DNA of 64,000 nucleotides, from positions 509,001-573,000 of the forward strand of contig JAFEUB010001026.1 in the NCBI GenBank assembly GCA_024529925.1, read 5' to 3'. The notes beneath the pieces were generated by a model. It saw nothing but the letters and a program-made list of their open reading frames with translations. It did not search any database and was not told the origin of the DNA. Source of the stretch: Ophthalmolycus amberensis (taxonomy: Eukaryota; Chordata; Actinopteri; Perciformes; Zoarcidae). Position 1 is the first letter of the stretch; each line of letters starts with the position of its first letter. A program made the translations under genes and the position numbers. Below, piece after piece: positions 53,217 to 63,636 of the stretch.

Positions 53217-54362
53217 GTTCCCCACTCCAGTGAACCAAGAAATCTTACTGCCAACCTCACATGGACAGCAGAGGGTGAAACAGCCTTCACACGCTTGAAG
53301 CAAGCACTTGCGAATGCAGCCGCACTCATGTCCCCAGACTACTCCCTACCGTTCCACCTTGATGTTTCTGAAAGAGACAGCCTACTCAATGCTGTACTCT
53401 TCCAGAAAAAGGGGGGTGAAAGAGACGTACTGATGTATCATTCATCAAAACTTGACGCTGTGGAAAACGGTCAATCCACGTGCGCAAGGTATGTTGCAGC
53501 AGTGGCAAAAGCAATTGAAAAGACTTCTCATATTGTCATGGGCCATCCACTGGAAGTACACACGCATCATGGCGTGGCGGCATTCCTGATGAGTAAAGAA
53601 TTCACGTTCAGTGCCGCAAGGAAAACAAAGATTCAACACACTTGCACCATGCCACACATCACCTATGTGCCAGCCACGAGAAATATGACAGCTAACTTCA
53701 CGGATGGACAACCACATGTGTGCGAGGAAGTTGCAGTACAAGAAAACAAATTGAGATCGGATCTCCAGAACACTCCCCACTTCACAGCTGAAGCCTGGCT
53801 CTACACGGATGGTTGCTGCTACAAAGGAGAAGAAGGGAACATTGCATCCTATGCAGTGGTGAAACAGAAGAGGGATGGATATCACCAAACAGTGGAGTCA
53901 GGGATACTGCCACAACCCGCTTCAGCACAACTAGCAGAAGTGGAAGCACTGATTCAGGCTCTGAAGTGGAGCACGGACAAAATTGTAAATATCTTCACAG
54001 ATTCGGCTTACGCCCATGGAGCGGCCCACATCGATGGCCCTGTATGGCAAAGACGCAACTTCACCACTTCAAATGACCACCCCATAAAACACGAAGCAGC
54101 TATGAGAAGACTGGTAGAAGCAATCCAACTACCAAAGGGGGTGGCCATCATGAAATGCAAAGGACATGACACAATCAGATCACGAATCAGCGCCGGTAAT
54201 GACGCGGCAGACAAAGCAGAAAAAACTGGAGGCTACACACCTCGCCAAAAGAGTATGAAGCCAACATCCGGCACACCTGAGCTCACCATCGAACACATCA
54301 AAGATCATCAAAAAAAAAAAAAAAAAAAAAGGAGCCTCAAAAGACAAAGAAGGTCTGTGTAG
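53217..54362 (+). pseudogene. ERV pol remnant: RT C-terminus and RNase H
   Basis: The frame has no stop from 53217 to 54362. The first part (LTWTAEGETAFTRLKQALA, PFHLDVSERDSLLNAVLFQK, MYHSSKLD) is the thumb/connection region that follows retroviral reverse transcriptase. The RNase H domain has its four acidic residues: Asp in YTDG (about 53808), Glu in LAEVEAL (about 53940), Asp in FTDSAYA (about 54000) and Asp in GNDAADKAE (about 54204). Protease and the YxDD-bearing polymerase core are missing. A 20-base A run at about 54311-54330 encodes a Lys tract and shifts the frame just before the integrase. Confidence 0.88.
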
Positions 54363-54363
54363 A

Positions 54364-55501
54364 GCCCACGACGGCAGAGTGGTCGCCTCAGCAGAACTGT
54401 GTGCGGCACTCCTACCAGGGGCCCACGGACCTACGCATGAGGAAAAGAAACGGACATTGGACAATTTAAAACAACTATGGTGGCATCCGCACATGGAAGC
54501 GATATCTTTCCTCTTCTGCGATGAATGTCAAATTTGTGGCAATCACAATTCAAGAAAACCATTCGTGCCCTCAGCCTGTTTCCAAGACATTAGCATAGAT
54601 TATACAGATATGTTTCCAAGACATTAGCATAGATTATATAGATATGTTTCCAAGACATTAGCATAGATTATACAGATATGACACTTAGAGAATAGAGTGC
54701 AGGGAAAGAGGTACATCTTGGTAATGGTAGACAGATTTTCAAGATGGGTGGAAGCAATTCCCACCAAGAGAGAAGACGCGCAGACAGTTGTAAAATGGCT
54801 GCAGACAGAACTGATTCCCCGTTACGGAGCACCGAGATGCATCCGCTCCGATAACGGATCACACTTTAGCAACACCATGCTCGCACAGGTAGAGCAATTT
54901 CTGGGAATCACACACAGATTCGGGTCAGTCTATCACCCGCAATCTCAGGGCCTGGTGGAACGAGCGAATCAGACCCTTAAGGCCAAGATTGCCAAAGTTT
55001 GCGCGGGCTCCAAATTGACATGGGTTGAAGCCCTGCCTCTGGCCCTTATGGCCATGAGGTCCGGAAAAGGGGGAGAAACACATCTCTCCCCACACGAGAT
55101 CATGACTGGCCGGTCGATGCCAGGTCCACCCAGAGATGGAGGTCATATGCCACCTTTGGATGTACAGCAGATTGAAATGTCTGACTATATGAGTGCCCTA
55201 ACTTCTCTTACTGAAGCTCTCTTCAAACAGATCGAGAGGACTCGAGCAGTACCTGAAGCAGCGGCAGCTGGAAAGCAGATACAAGTAGGTGATTGGGTCA
55301 GGGTCAAGGTTCACAAGCGCTAGTGGACTGACCCCAGGTGGACTGGGCCGTACGAAGTGAAGGAGGTTACTTCACACTCGGTCCAGGTCAAGGGCAAATC
55401 AGGCGCCCCTTGGCACCACCTGACACACTGTGTCCCAGCACCGGTACCAACCAGAACACTGGGAGAAATTCGCACTGATTTGGAAGATGCATCGGGAACT
55501 T
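54364..55501 (+). pseudogene. ERV integrase, broken by a 34-bp triplication and a stop
   Basis: A new frame (to about 54627) encodes the N-terminal HHCC zinc-binding region, with His in AHGPTHEE and Cys pair CDECQIC. The core's first catalytic Asp (ISIDYTD) lies in a 34-bp segment that is repeated three times (54578-54680), shifting the frame. The rest of the core follows in the next frame (54697 on): SDNGSHF with the second Asp and QGLVERANQTLK with the Glu 36 codons later, a canonical D-35-E spacing. A TAG at 55321-55323 interrupts just before the C-terminal domain (DPRWTGPYEV), which stays open to 55501. It is not functional as assembled. Confidence 0.9.
54578..54680 (+). repeat. 34-bp tandem triplication inside the integrase
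   Basis: GTTTCCAAGACATTAGCATA starts at 54578, 54612 and 54646, with each unit running through AGATTATACAGATAT. The middle copy has one change (TATATAG). Two extra 34-bp copies add 68 bases, not a multiple of three, so the frame is lost. Confidence 0.95.
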
Positions 55502-56407
55502 AGACGCTGTCTAGGGGACCCTTATGCAAACCCCGCCGACCTAGATAGGCAGCGCTTCACCTGGAAAGGGGTGGGATGTGGGAGGAAAACTCAGATTGGG
55601 GTGGGGGTGGGTATGGGCATATTTGTTGTCTTACTGATATGGGGACTAGAAACCAAGTATCAGACACACCAGCACCCATCTAATTCTACTGCCCCTTTCC
55701 CGAATCAGACTTCTACATCACCCGCACCTTTTCCCTGTCCATCCCCGATGACTCACAACCGAACAAGACGCAGCACCCCAACATTGGTCCATAACACAGC
55801 ATGTGGAGCCAAACTCATTCTGAATTACACGGCGGGTTCTACCAGTGCATTCACGTTTGATTTGTGCGACGTTGTAAACTGTAGGGGCAATCCAAGGGGT
55901 TGGCGGGGCTATAATGTTTATCTTTGTAGAACACCCGAACACTTAGAGAAACGTTGCGAGAGTTCTGACAAGGCCCGACTAACTATGTGGTGCGGACACT
56001 GGGATTTTGTAACTAAGTACACCGGAACATGGGTCCCCAAAGGTATGAGAACTGGCCCAGAGTATAGGTGGTGGAGCAAAATTAGCCTACAGAGAGACTT
56101 TAGTGCCACAACTAACCCTCTTACCCTCTCGATAAGCAACATCACAGCAAGTTCTAACGGAAAAACCAGGGCATGGTTCGTCTTAGGCGTCGACATCGCA
56201 CACAAAGACCCCTTAGTCGGTATCCAGATCAACATATTCCCCCAGGTAGAGAACGAACACACCCAGCCCACGTCTGCCCTAGCATTGGCATCCCCATCTG
56301 GCCCCAGTCCCGTAGTGTTTTCTCAAGATTATACTGCAATGACTCCCCTTCAGATCTTGCAAAGGTCCACAGGATGTCAAATGTGTACATATTGTAAAGC
56401 CCTCTGA
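55487..56407 (+). pseudogene. ERV env, 5' half (leader and surface-like region)
   Basis: The frame opens at ATG 55487 and overlaps the end of pol by 15 bases in another frame. Residues 1-36 are charged, 37-54 form a strongly hydrophobic segment (IGVGVGMGIFVVLLIWGL) that can act as a signal-anchor, and residues 58-90 are Pro/Ser/Thr-rich. A basic RTRRS motif at 92-96 could be a protease site. Several N-x-S/T sequons and about 12 cysteines follow, as in a surface glycoprotein. No fusion peptide, transmembrane subunit or membrane anchor is present, because the sequence passes into a LINE-type tail near 56390; the last dozen codons are not viral. Identification as env rests on position and these features. 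Confidence 0.7.
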
Positions 56408-56472
56408 GGCAAATTAGTAATTTGTGATTTTGGGCTATACAAAAATAAATTGAATTGAATTGAATTGAAATT
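56391..56472 (+). repeat. Fish LINE 3' tail with (TTGAA)n
   Basis: TGTAAAGCCCTCTGAGGC, TTTGTGATTTTGGGCTATAC and AAATAAATTGAATTGAATTG form the common 3' tail of an interspersed teleost retroposon. It terminates the env frame and presumably marks an insertion or a recombination point. Confidence 0.8.
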
Positions 56473-56581
56473 TATACTGAAATCCTTCACAACAGCACTG
56501 CTTTGTCAGCAAAATTGGCCATAGATCTAAATTGTGATACAGAAATAAAGTTTCTATGCATGCAGATGGTTTTGTATTTAT

Positions 56582-57445
56582 TAGTGCTGGGCAAGTTAAC
56601 ACGTCATTATCACGTCAACGCATTAATTAATTAACGCCAACAATTATTTTATCGCGCGTTAACGCATTTTTTAAATGTATTATTATTTTTTTTTTTTTTT
56701 TAATTGAAAGACAAGAGACAATACCTATACATAACAACTAGAGGATGACAAGAACAGTGGGATAAAAGCCAGCAAACATCCTATGGTCAGTTGTGTATGT
56801 GTGTGTTTGTGTATGTCCTTCAGCCCTAATTAAAAAACAACAAAAAAACACACAAAAAAAAAACAGGTACGTATTTTTTATTTATTATTATTGTAACAGA
56901 CTGTCTCATGTTTATCGTTTTGTATTGGAGATGATATGTCCCTTCAGGGTTGCCGTAGAGAAAAGGCGACTTCCGCTTCTGGTCGAGGGGGGGGGGGGCT
57001 GAAATAAAGAGGGAAGCTGCACCAGCTGTTGCTCTCCCTGGAGACTACTGGACATCGCTGCGGTAAAGTCAGCAGACATTCAGATCTTCGTGGTCAACTC
57101 AGCAGACACTTACATTTTAGTGCACTGCACCTATATGCTGAAATTCACGGTAAACGCATTTAAACGGCACAGATCGGGAGCGAGCGAAGGACTTTGAAAG
57201 TTAGCGGAAACATTAAAGTGAGACGACATCCGGTTTTCAGAATAAGATGCCAACAAAGTATGAATTATATTCACATTAAGTATAAAACATGCTACCTGCA
57301 TCTTGTGGACCAAATGTTATTGCACTTTTGTTCATATAGCAGTACTTTTAAAGTAAAAGTGCGCAATACACTACTTTTGAATTCATTATTGAACTTTGCC
57401 ATAACAATGCGATTAATCGCGATTAATCGCAAAAAATCCATGCGA
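56582..57445 (+). mobile_element. hAT-like family (TAGTGCTGGGCAAG), copy C
   Basis: This copy starts TAGTGCTGGGCAAGTTAACA and shares the body of copy A in opposite orientation. It continues past the 40359 limit of copy A to a second palindromic block ATGCGATTAATCGCGATTAA (57408-57428), which probably lies near the other end of the element. It is the most complete copy in the window. No transposase is recognisable. Confidence 0.75.
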
Positions 57446-58568
57446 CAATGTATACAATGCGATTGTAGACATATTGTAAACATACAATTGTATGTAAATG
57501 AGCCTGAAAGTGAGTGATGTGGTCTTTTGAGATAAGTGAAAGAATTTAGATAATACCAAGCTCCTACAAACCTCTTACAAGCTAAGGACGAATTTGCCTG
57601 CATTGTGGTAGATTACCTACGTTAGTCTCAGTTGGGTGCACATACACACATATGCTGTATGTGATGTTATGATTCAGGGACCTCCTCGACTGTGGGGAAA
57701 CCGCATGTGATCCAGCCTCTGCTACAAAGACAGCCGGTTTCAATTATAAACAAAGCATTTAATACTTGGAATCTAATACAATTACACAGTGAAGCACATT
57801 AATTACAGTATCTATAGATATATATATATTCTATGCGCAGAGAAGCATCTCACCCTCATCCCAGCTGTTCCCACCTTGAGACAAGAGCAAAAAAGACTGA
57901 ATTCTTTCCCAGCACTCCCGTTCCCAGTTTGAAATCCCCTCCCATACTGCCTATCTTAATTCCTATTGGCTAACTCCAGCAGACCCCTCCTGGCCCCAGT
58001 CTGCTAGCACCCTCGCACGGGTGTGATCTGTAAATGCCTGTCTGGAAATCTCGCATTCCCTTGGCTATTCTAAATACATTCAATGACTGTCTTTTATGGT
58101 TTAACACTTCTATGATAAACATTCTATATAAAGATAAGGATTTGCAACTTTTGGCAAAAACTTCACAAGTTTCACAAACATAGATATAGAGGTGCTACAA
58201 ATTCCAAAACACTTCTACAATTATGAATCTTCTAATTATGTATTCCAAAACACTTCTACTATAATTTCTTAAAACACAGTTCTAAACCCAAATTTCCTAC
58301 AGTGACCACCTAACATTTATTCATGCTGAAATGCACGCACACACGTTACTATAGATAAACAGAGTATGCCAATACCCATGAATACCCTCTAGCACAATTC
58401 CCTCCTACTCACTTTTTTTTGATAAACTTGGATTCAGCTCTTGGAAGTCGACCTCTTGCAGAGCTGAGAAGCTTGAGAATTATGAGGAGCTTAGCCACTT
58501 TCTTGACCCCTGGGCCTCTTTGGGAAACTTCCAGTTTGTGGACCAATGAAAAGCAGGGTGAACAAGCA
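57446..58568. other. Non-coding stretch
   Basis: No gene is seen. 57640-58130 weakly parallels 46330-46820 and may be an old LTR-like repeat. Confidence 0.4.
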
Positions 58569-58660
58569 GTAAGATAAGATAAAATAAGATAATCCTTTAT
58601 TAGTCCCTCAGTGGGGAAATTACAGGATTACAGCAGCATTGCTCACAAGTAATAAAATAA
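58569..58660 (-). repeat. LINE/SINE 3' tail (TAATAAAGGATTATCTTATC)
   Basis: On the minus strand the sequence reads AATTTCCCCACTGAGGGACT, AATAAAGGATTATCTTAT and then a TTATC repeat. This is a widespread teleost 3' tail. Confidence 0.75.
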
Positions 58661-58670
58661 AAGATAAAAA

Positions 58671-58993
58671 TCAAGTAATATAATAAACTAAACAGTAAAC
58701 AGTAGAACAGTAATAAAATAAGACAGTAAAGAAGAGTATTAGATATACTAAATACAGTAAAGTATGGGGTGATATACAGAGGCCGGTGAGAGTTAGATGG
58801 GGACTCAACATGTGAAGTGAAGCCTGATGGGCCTCTTTCATTTCATGTCTTCTGTCCCATAGCAGCTGTCTCTCCTGTAGGGAAATTGGCCTGCTGTCCT
58901 CTACGATTCTAAACTGTACACAGACTTCTCCGGTGATGTCCTCAGCAGTAGCAGTGGCTTTAAACTTCATGGCGTACAGGTCCGATCCTTCCA
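58671..58993 (-). pseudogene. Unrecognised exon-like frame beside LINE tail
   Basis: On the minus strand an acceptor-like CTGTTTGACTTGCACAG ends at 58994. From 58993 a frame reads VEGSDLYAMKFKATATAEDI, TGEVCVQFRIVEDSRPISLQ and ERQLLWDRRHEMKEAHQASL, and continues to a stop near 58671. Its composition is protein-like (balanced charge, few low-complexity runs) up to about 58800. I do not recognise the protein. It may be an exon of a host gene on the minus strand or part of the retroposon whose tail follows at 58569-58660. Confidence 0.4.
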
Positions 58994-59394
58994 CTGTGCA
59001 AGTCAAACAGGGGTTTTCTTTTGAGTAAGTAGAAACAATATAAATAACTGAAAGGCATTTAAACAAATTGTAAATGAAACTAGAAAATTCCAAAAGAAAT
59101 TTTGACAGTGTGGCTTCTACTGCCCGAAGAAATCGCAATATATACGCACGCCAATGTTACCGGTAGTGTCATTCAGGTTCAATTGAGATAGCACTACTCT
59201 CTTTTCTGCATTTTATATTCATACTCTTGGATTGAATCTTGTATTTGTGGCGCTTTTATTTTAAAAGGGTGGGACTGGGTGGGTGAGAGAGGGGGAGAGG
59301 AGACAGAATCATAATGTTTGACACTAAAATGAGAGGCTTCATCACAAGCATTCCAGTTAGAATTCATTCTGTGGGGCTTTTATTTTGAAATGGG

Positions 59395-59615
59395 GGGAGG
59401 GGGGGGTGAGAGGGGAAAAGTCCTCTAAAAATATCTAAGACCTGAATGACTGTATGATAGAGAGAGACACAGAGAGAGAGAGACAGACAGAGAGGAGAGA
59501 GAGACAGAGTGAGTGAGTGAGACAGGCAGACAGACCTGAATGACTGTATGAGAGAGAGACACACACACACACACACACACAGAGAGACAGACAGAGAGAT
59601 AGAGGGAGAGGAGTG
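59395..59615 (+). repeat. G-rich, (GA)n, (GACA)n and (CA)n simple repeats
   Basis: The segment holds a G-run (59392-59406), GAGA/GACAGA stretches (59459-59540), (AC)n at 59561-59580 and more GAGACAGA repeats. Frames on the minus strand rich in Ser, Leu, Cys and Val come from it. Confidence 0.9.
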
Positions 59616-59748
59616 TGTGTGCTTGTGTCTCAGTGCCTCTGTGTGTTTATCAACATCACTAATGAGCTCATATAAACACCTGTGTGCTTGGGTGCATGTT
59701 GGTGATTGGAGCACCTGTGTGTTAGAGGCTATTAAGAGAGATTAGACA

Positions 59749-61469
59749 CAGTGATTCTTAACCATGGGGCCGCGGCCCACGATTGGGCCGCGAGCGCCAC
59801 CTAGAGGGCCGCAAAAAACTTTCAATTTTGCATCTGTGGGCCGCGAGGGCTGTGGGACCGCATAGGTTATCAATTGAAGACACCAGAGATATCACTGTTA
59901 TCCATGAGACGCTGTTACAATATAGCTTCCCACCACCTGGTGGCGGTAATGCGTCAGTCAGTTGTTTAACAAGCTCCAATAAGCAGAAGACACTCAGCTA
60001 GCCGCTAGCCTGTAGCGAAAGTCATGGATAAGTTTTTTTTTAAAGAAAAAATGAAGACGACAGTGGTGCCATACCCCCCCCCCCCCCAAAAGTCTAAATG
60101 TGTGCGCAAGTACAACCCTGACTTTCTTAAGTACGGCTTTGTGAACGGAGGCAACGAGGCAGAGCCGAGGGCTCAGTGTGTGGAATGTGGGCTAATGCTA
60201 TCAAACGAAGCACTGAAGCCTTCAAAAATAAAGCGACACCTAGCGACGAACCATCCAGCGCTCGTGGGAAAGTCTTGGGCTTCTTGTTGTGTATGCTGGT
60301 TTACATACACATGATAAATAAATGTCTTTGTGATCATCACATTGTATCATCTCATTTATTTGACAAGGGTTTTGCCTGTTCAACTCCGCGATGACGCCGG
60401 CGTCCTCGATCCCCTCCCCTTCCGTTCCTACGGCTCGCTTGAGCAAACTACGTCACAAAACATGGCCGTGTTTGGTGTCCCAGCATGCCCATAATCCTCA
60501 TCTTTGCAAAGAAATCATCGATTTTCTTTCATTTCTTATGGAGTTTTCACAAAAGGAGCCCAAACACACACTGTCCAAAGTCGCCATAACCGCTGCAAGT
60601 CGGAACTTGCAGCATTTCGACGGAAAAAGACACATTACAGACCCGACAATGTGCTAGCGGATGTTACCATGGAGCTAGTGGCTTCAGAAAACGCTAGTAC
60701 TTATAGTGCAAACCTTATCTTCCTCTTCTAGAAGCCGTCAACCAACATATAACCTTACGTAACTGAACTACTCTCATGCTCGCTCGGTCGCAGCCATTAC
60801 GCACAGCAAGTCCGCTACTCACACACCATGTCTTCGACCTTATATATATAGTTTTTGCAATTTGCAAAAGCTAAAAATAAAACGAAAATAATATAATATC
60901 AAAATATAAATGGAGAAACACCTTTAGTGTGTCAGAATATCAATGTGTCCATTTGGGTCTCCAAATATCCTTTTAGAGCTCCGCCTGGATCTCTTCATGG
61001 AAGAAAGACTGTAGAATGGTCATACTTTGTCCAATCTTCTTCAAATTTGAGGCAGTTATTTACTGATAGTGTAGTTACAGCCCTATACTGTCCTTTACCT
61101 GTACAGATACAGCCACGGGCAGTTATTTATACTTTATTTATTTTATGCGGACAAAAATCTTCAATTTTTACTGACTCCAAAGGCCCACTGCTCTGTTTCT
61201 GTATGACCGACAGGTTTTCTGACACTTTTGATGCATATAGTCAGAGTGGTTCAGAAGCTACAGCCATTTTAATTTGGGTATGTCATTTTAGGCGGTTTTG
61301 CTCCAAAATAGGGGTGGAGTTGAACAGGTAACAATATAGTTATTGAATACAAATCAAACCAAGAGTGAGATCAATTAGTTAAACTAATAGTGTTAATATT
61401 TGAATGGGCCCCGGGACACTTTGTACTTGAAAAGTTGGGCCCCGAGGTCAAAAAGGTTAAGAACCCCTG
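59749..61469 (+). mobile_element. BED-finger hAT transposon, internally deleted
   Basis: The left end CAGTGATTCTTAACCATGGG and the right end, minus strand CAGGGGTTCTTAACCTTTTT, are imperfect inverted repeats, and both flanks have GGGCC-rich subterminal segments. GATTAGAC (59740-59747) and GATTAGAG (61470-61477) form a near-perfect 8-bp duplication. A transposase start lies inside. The region 60400-61400 has no recognisable transposase and may be foreign filler. Confidence 0.85.
60024..60314 (+). pseudogene. hAT transposase N-terminus with BED-type finger
   Basis: ATG at 60024 opens MDKFFFKEKMKTTVVPYP, a C-run-encoded Pro tract, then RKYNPDFLKYGFVN and CVECGLMLSNEALKPSKIKR with HLATNHP. The CxxC...H(4)H pattern is the zinc finger at the start of ZBED5/SCAND3-type hAT transposases (KYNPDFLKYGF is a well-known opening). 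The match ends at about 60275; the last codons are unrelated. The catalytic domain is absent. The C run at 60077-60089 may have miscounted bases. Confidence 0.88.
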
Positions 61470-61936
61470 GATTAGAGTGAACAGTGAATTTCAACAAAAC
61501 TACATGTCAAACATATGCCCTTCATACCAAAACCATGAGACTAATCAATAAAATATGGATACCGTGAGAGAGATAAGACTCTGGCAAATGCGCTGATGTG
61601 TTTTTTATGTTTGTGGTGTTAATAATGTGAGCTCAAGCGCAATAGACAAAACTGGTACCGTCTGCGTTCTTTGAGAAATCAGTGGTGAGATTTAACATGG
61701 AGTCTAATGGAGCAGTTGGTTGGAGTTCATGTCGCTCTGTGGCTCTTTGAGCCAAATGTGTAAGTCCGTTGGATTCCATAGACACTTTACTGCGACCAGC
61801 ACAACATTTCCAAGCTTTTTGGCCAAAATGGTGTTTCAAGAGTAAAAATTGTGGGAGCTGGAGCAATTTGTTTGGAAAAATCACAGAAGATTTTCCTGCT
61901 CCGCTCCACTCTGACGGTTATGCTCTCACTCTAGCT

Positions 61937-62089
61937 CAGGGGTGTCAAACATATGGCCCGCCATGTCATTTTATGTGGCCCGCGAATCCGCCAGCAAAAA
62001 AAAAAATTAAAAAAAGTTTTTTTTTTTTTTTTTTTACAAAAATTAAAAGTTAGATGTGAAAATAAAAATATCCCCGACATTAAAACTAT
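61937..62089 (+). mobile_element. hAT end fragment, same family as 62448-63628
   Basis: It starts CAGGGGTGTCAAACATATGG and shares GCCCGC, CATGTCATTTTATGTGGCCC and GCGAATCCGCCAGC with the left end of the element at 62448. It then shares AAAAGTTAGATGTGAAAATA and GACATTAAA. It stops abruptly at 62089, where minus-strand LINE sequence begins, so it is a truncated copy. Confidence 0.85.
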
Positions 62090-62447
62090 CTGAGACCTCT
62101 CCAGACAGAAGCAGAGTCATTGGCTGAGAGCTGATGTTGGAGTTTCTCAGAGTACAGTCGTTTAGCGTCTCTCACTGCCTTGCTAAACCTGTATTTCGAC
62201 TCTTTGTACAAGACCTTGTCCCCACTCTTAAAGGCCTGATCTTTTTGCAGCCTTAGCTGTCTGAGCTCTGCTGTGAACCAGGGTTTGTCGTTGTTGTAAC
62301 TCACCCTGGTGCTTGTTGGAACACAGCTGTCCTCACAGAAGCTGATATATGAAGTTACAGCCTCTGTGTACTCATCCAGGCTGTTGGTAGCAGTCCTGAA
62401 AACATCCCAGTCTGTACAGTCCAAGCACGCCCGAAGATCCTCTAGAG
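62090..62447 (-). pseudogene. LINE ORF2 segment between endonuclease and RT (3' piece)
   Basis: On the minus strand the frame reads ALEDLRACLDCTDWDVFRTA, then YISFCEDSCVPTSTRVSY, NNDKPWFTAELRQLRLQKDQ and SKYRFSKAVRDAKRLYSEKL, typical of the linker region of fish L2/Rex1-type ORF2. It is a direct continuation of 63637-64000, from which it is separated by a hAT. The ORF is cut at 62090 by the hAT fragment at 61937-62089, and reverse transcriptase is absent. Confidence 0.9.
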
Positions 62448-63628
62448 CACATGTGTCAAACTCAAGGCCCGCCACGTCATTTTATGTGGCCCGCGAATCC
62501 GCCAGCAAAAAAAAAAAAAAATTTAAAAATTAAAAGTTAGACTTGAAAATAAAAGTATCCCCAAGGTCGAAATTATGAGATAGAAAGTTGAAATTATGAG
62601 ATAGCATGTTGTCTGTGTACCGACATTAAAGCTATCACAAAAGGTGGACAGGAGAGGCAACAGCCCGAAAAGCGGTTTTCCAACAATTGATTGAGTTGAA
62701 AAAGATCGACAAATAATCCCAAAATGTCCACGAAGAGAAAAATTGATGCAGAGGGAAGAAAATGTAATGAAAGATGGGAAAGCGAATACATGTTTGTGCT
62801 TCAAGGAGAAAAACGTGTCTGTCTTCTGTGTTATGAGGCGTGTCGGTGATGAAGGATACAATTCATGTCGGCATTTTGACACCAAACACGGAGCTAAATT
62901 TAGCCTCCAAGAAAAACACCAAATTGTCCAAGAATTAAAAGGCAGACTGCAATCACAGCAGAATATATTTACAAAAGCTACAGCCCAGTGCATGCTAAAG
63001 GTATGTGAGCAGTGCTCCGACCAGATACAGACTTTTACAAATGTCAGTTTGTGAAGAAACACCATCGCAGACTGAGTTCATGAACTAGCAGCAATCTAAC
63101 AACACAGCTAGCTAAGAGACGAGCAGGTACTCATTTTCTTCATTAGCTGTTGATGAAAGCACAGACAACACGGATACATCATCTATCCATGTTTATCAGA
63201 CCTGACTCAGTGAGGAGCTCTTGGCTGTAGCTGCCATGCACAGGACGACGACAGGGAGGAACATTAGTGATGCAGAGAGGTGACAAAAACAGCTTTGAAC
63301 AAAGTTAATGTAATAACTTGTGTTTGATATTTGTCTTTGTTATTTTCTTTAATAGTTTGATCTTTGATAGAGTCATGTGGGTTTCTTAACCCTCAATTAA
63401 AATGATTTATGTTATAATAACAGAAATGTGTTTAAATATCATTTTTCATTTATATAACTGCATGTACAATATTTGTACACTTGAATAAATAATAATCAAA
63501 TGCAGAGAGAGTTATTTAACAATATGTTAGGGAGAAGTTAGTTATACAGTCTTACAGTTACAACCGGCCCTTTGAGGGCGACCGTGATGCTGATGTGGCC
63601 CAGAGTGGAAATGAGTTTGACACCCCTG
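62448..63628 (+). mobile_element. hAT transposon, TSD CTCTAGAG, inserted in a LINE
   Basis: The left end CACATGTGTCAAACTCAAGG and the right end, minus strand CAGGGGTGTCAAACTCATTT, are inverted repeats of the common hAT type (CAGGGGTGTCAAAC). The exact 8-bp duplication CTCTAGAG flanks it (62440-62447 and 63629-63636). It contains a transposase start and is 1.2 kb, so most of the transposase is deleted. Confidence 0.95.
62724..63054 (+). pseudogene. hAT transposase N-terminus (GTF2IRD2/ZBED-like), stop-containing
   Basis: ATG at 62724 opens MSTKRKIDAEGRKCNERWES and EYMFVLQGEKRVCLLCYEAC, then meets a TGA near 62850. In a neighbouring frame it continues YNSCRHFDTKHGAKFSLQEK and QIVQELKGRLQSQQNIFTKA. 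The pattern of a CxxC pair followed by RHF-TKH is the BED-like finger of the hAT group related to GTF2IRD2. The match ends near 63000. Confidence 0.85.
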
Positions 63629-63636
63629 CTCTAGAG

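Larger units (their letters stand above)
50251..56390 (+). mobile_element. Defective endogenous retrovirus
   Basis: In order on the plus strand: a putative 5' LTR (50251-50809), a primer-binding site (50813-50830), a 2-kb leader with several tandem repeats, a gag-like frame (52830-53216), a partial pol (end of RT, RNase H, integrase; 53217-55501) and the 5' half of env (55487 to about 56390). No 3' LTR was found; env runs into a LINE-type tail. The pol lacks protease and the RT catalytic core. In-frame stops, a 34-bp triplication and poly-A expansions break what remains. Genus cannot be assigned safely: the same-frame gag-pol layout and the RNase H/integrase style are closer to gamma/epsilon-like viruses than to lentiviruses. 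Confidence 0.85.

Noticed and set aside
60927..61331. 134-codon frame inside the BED-finger hAT
   Set aside because: No transposase or other motif was recognisable and it overlaps no conserved block; treated as a chance frame.
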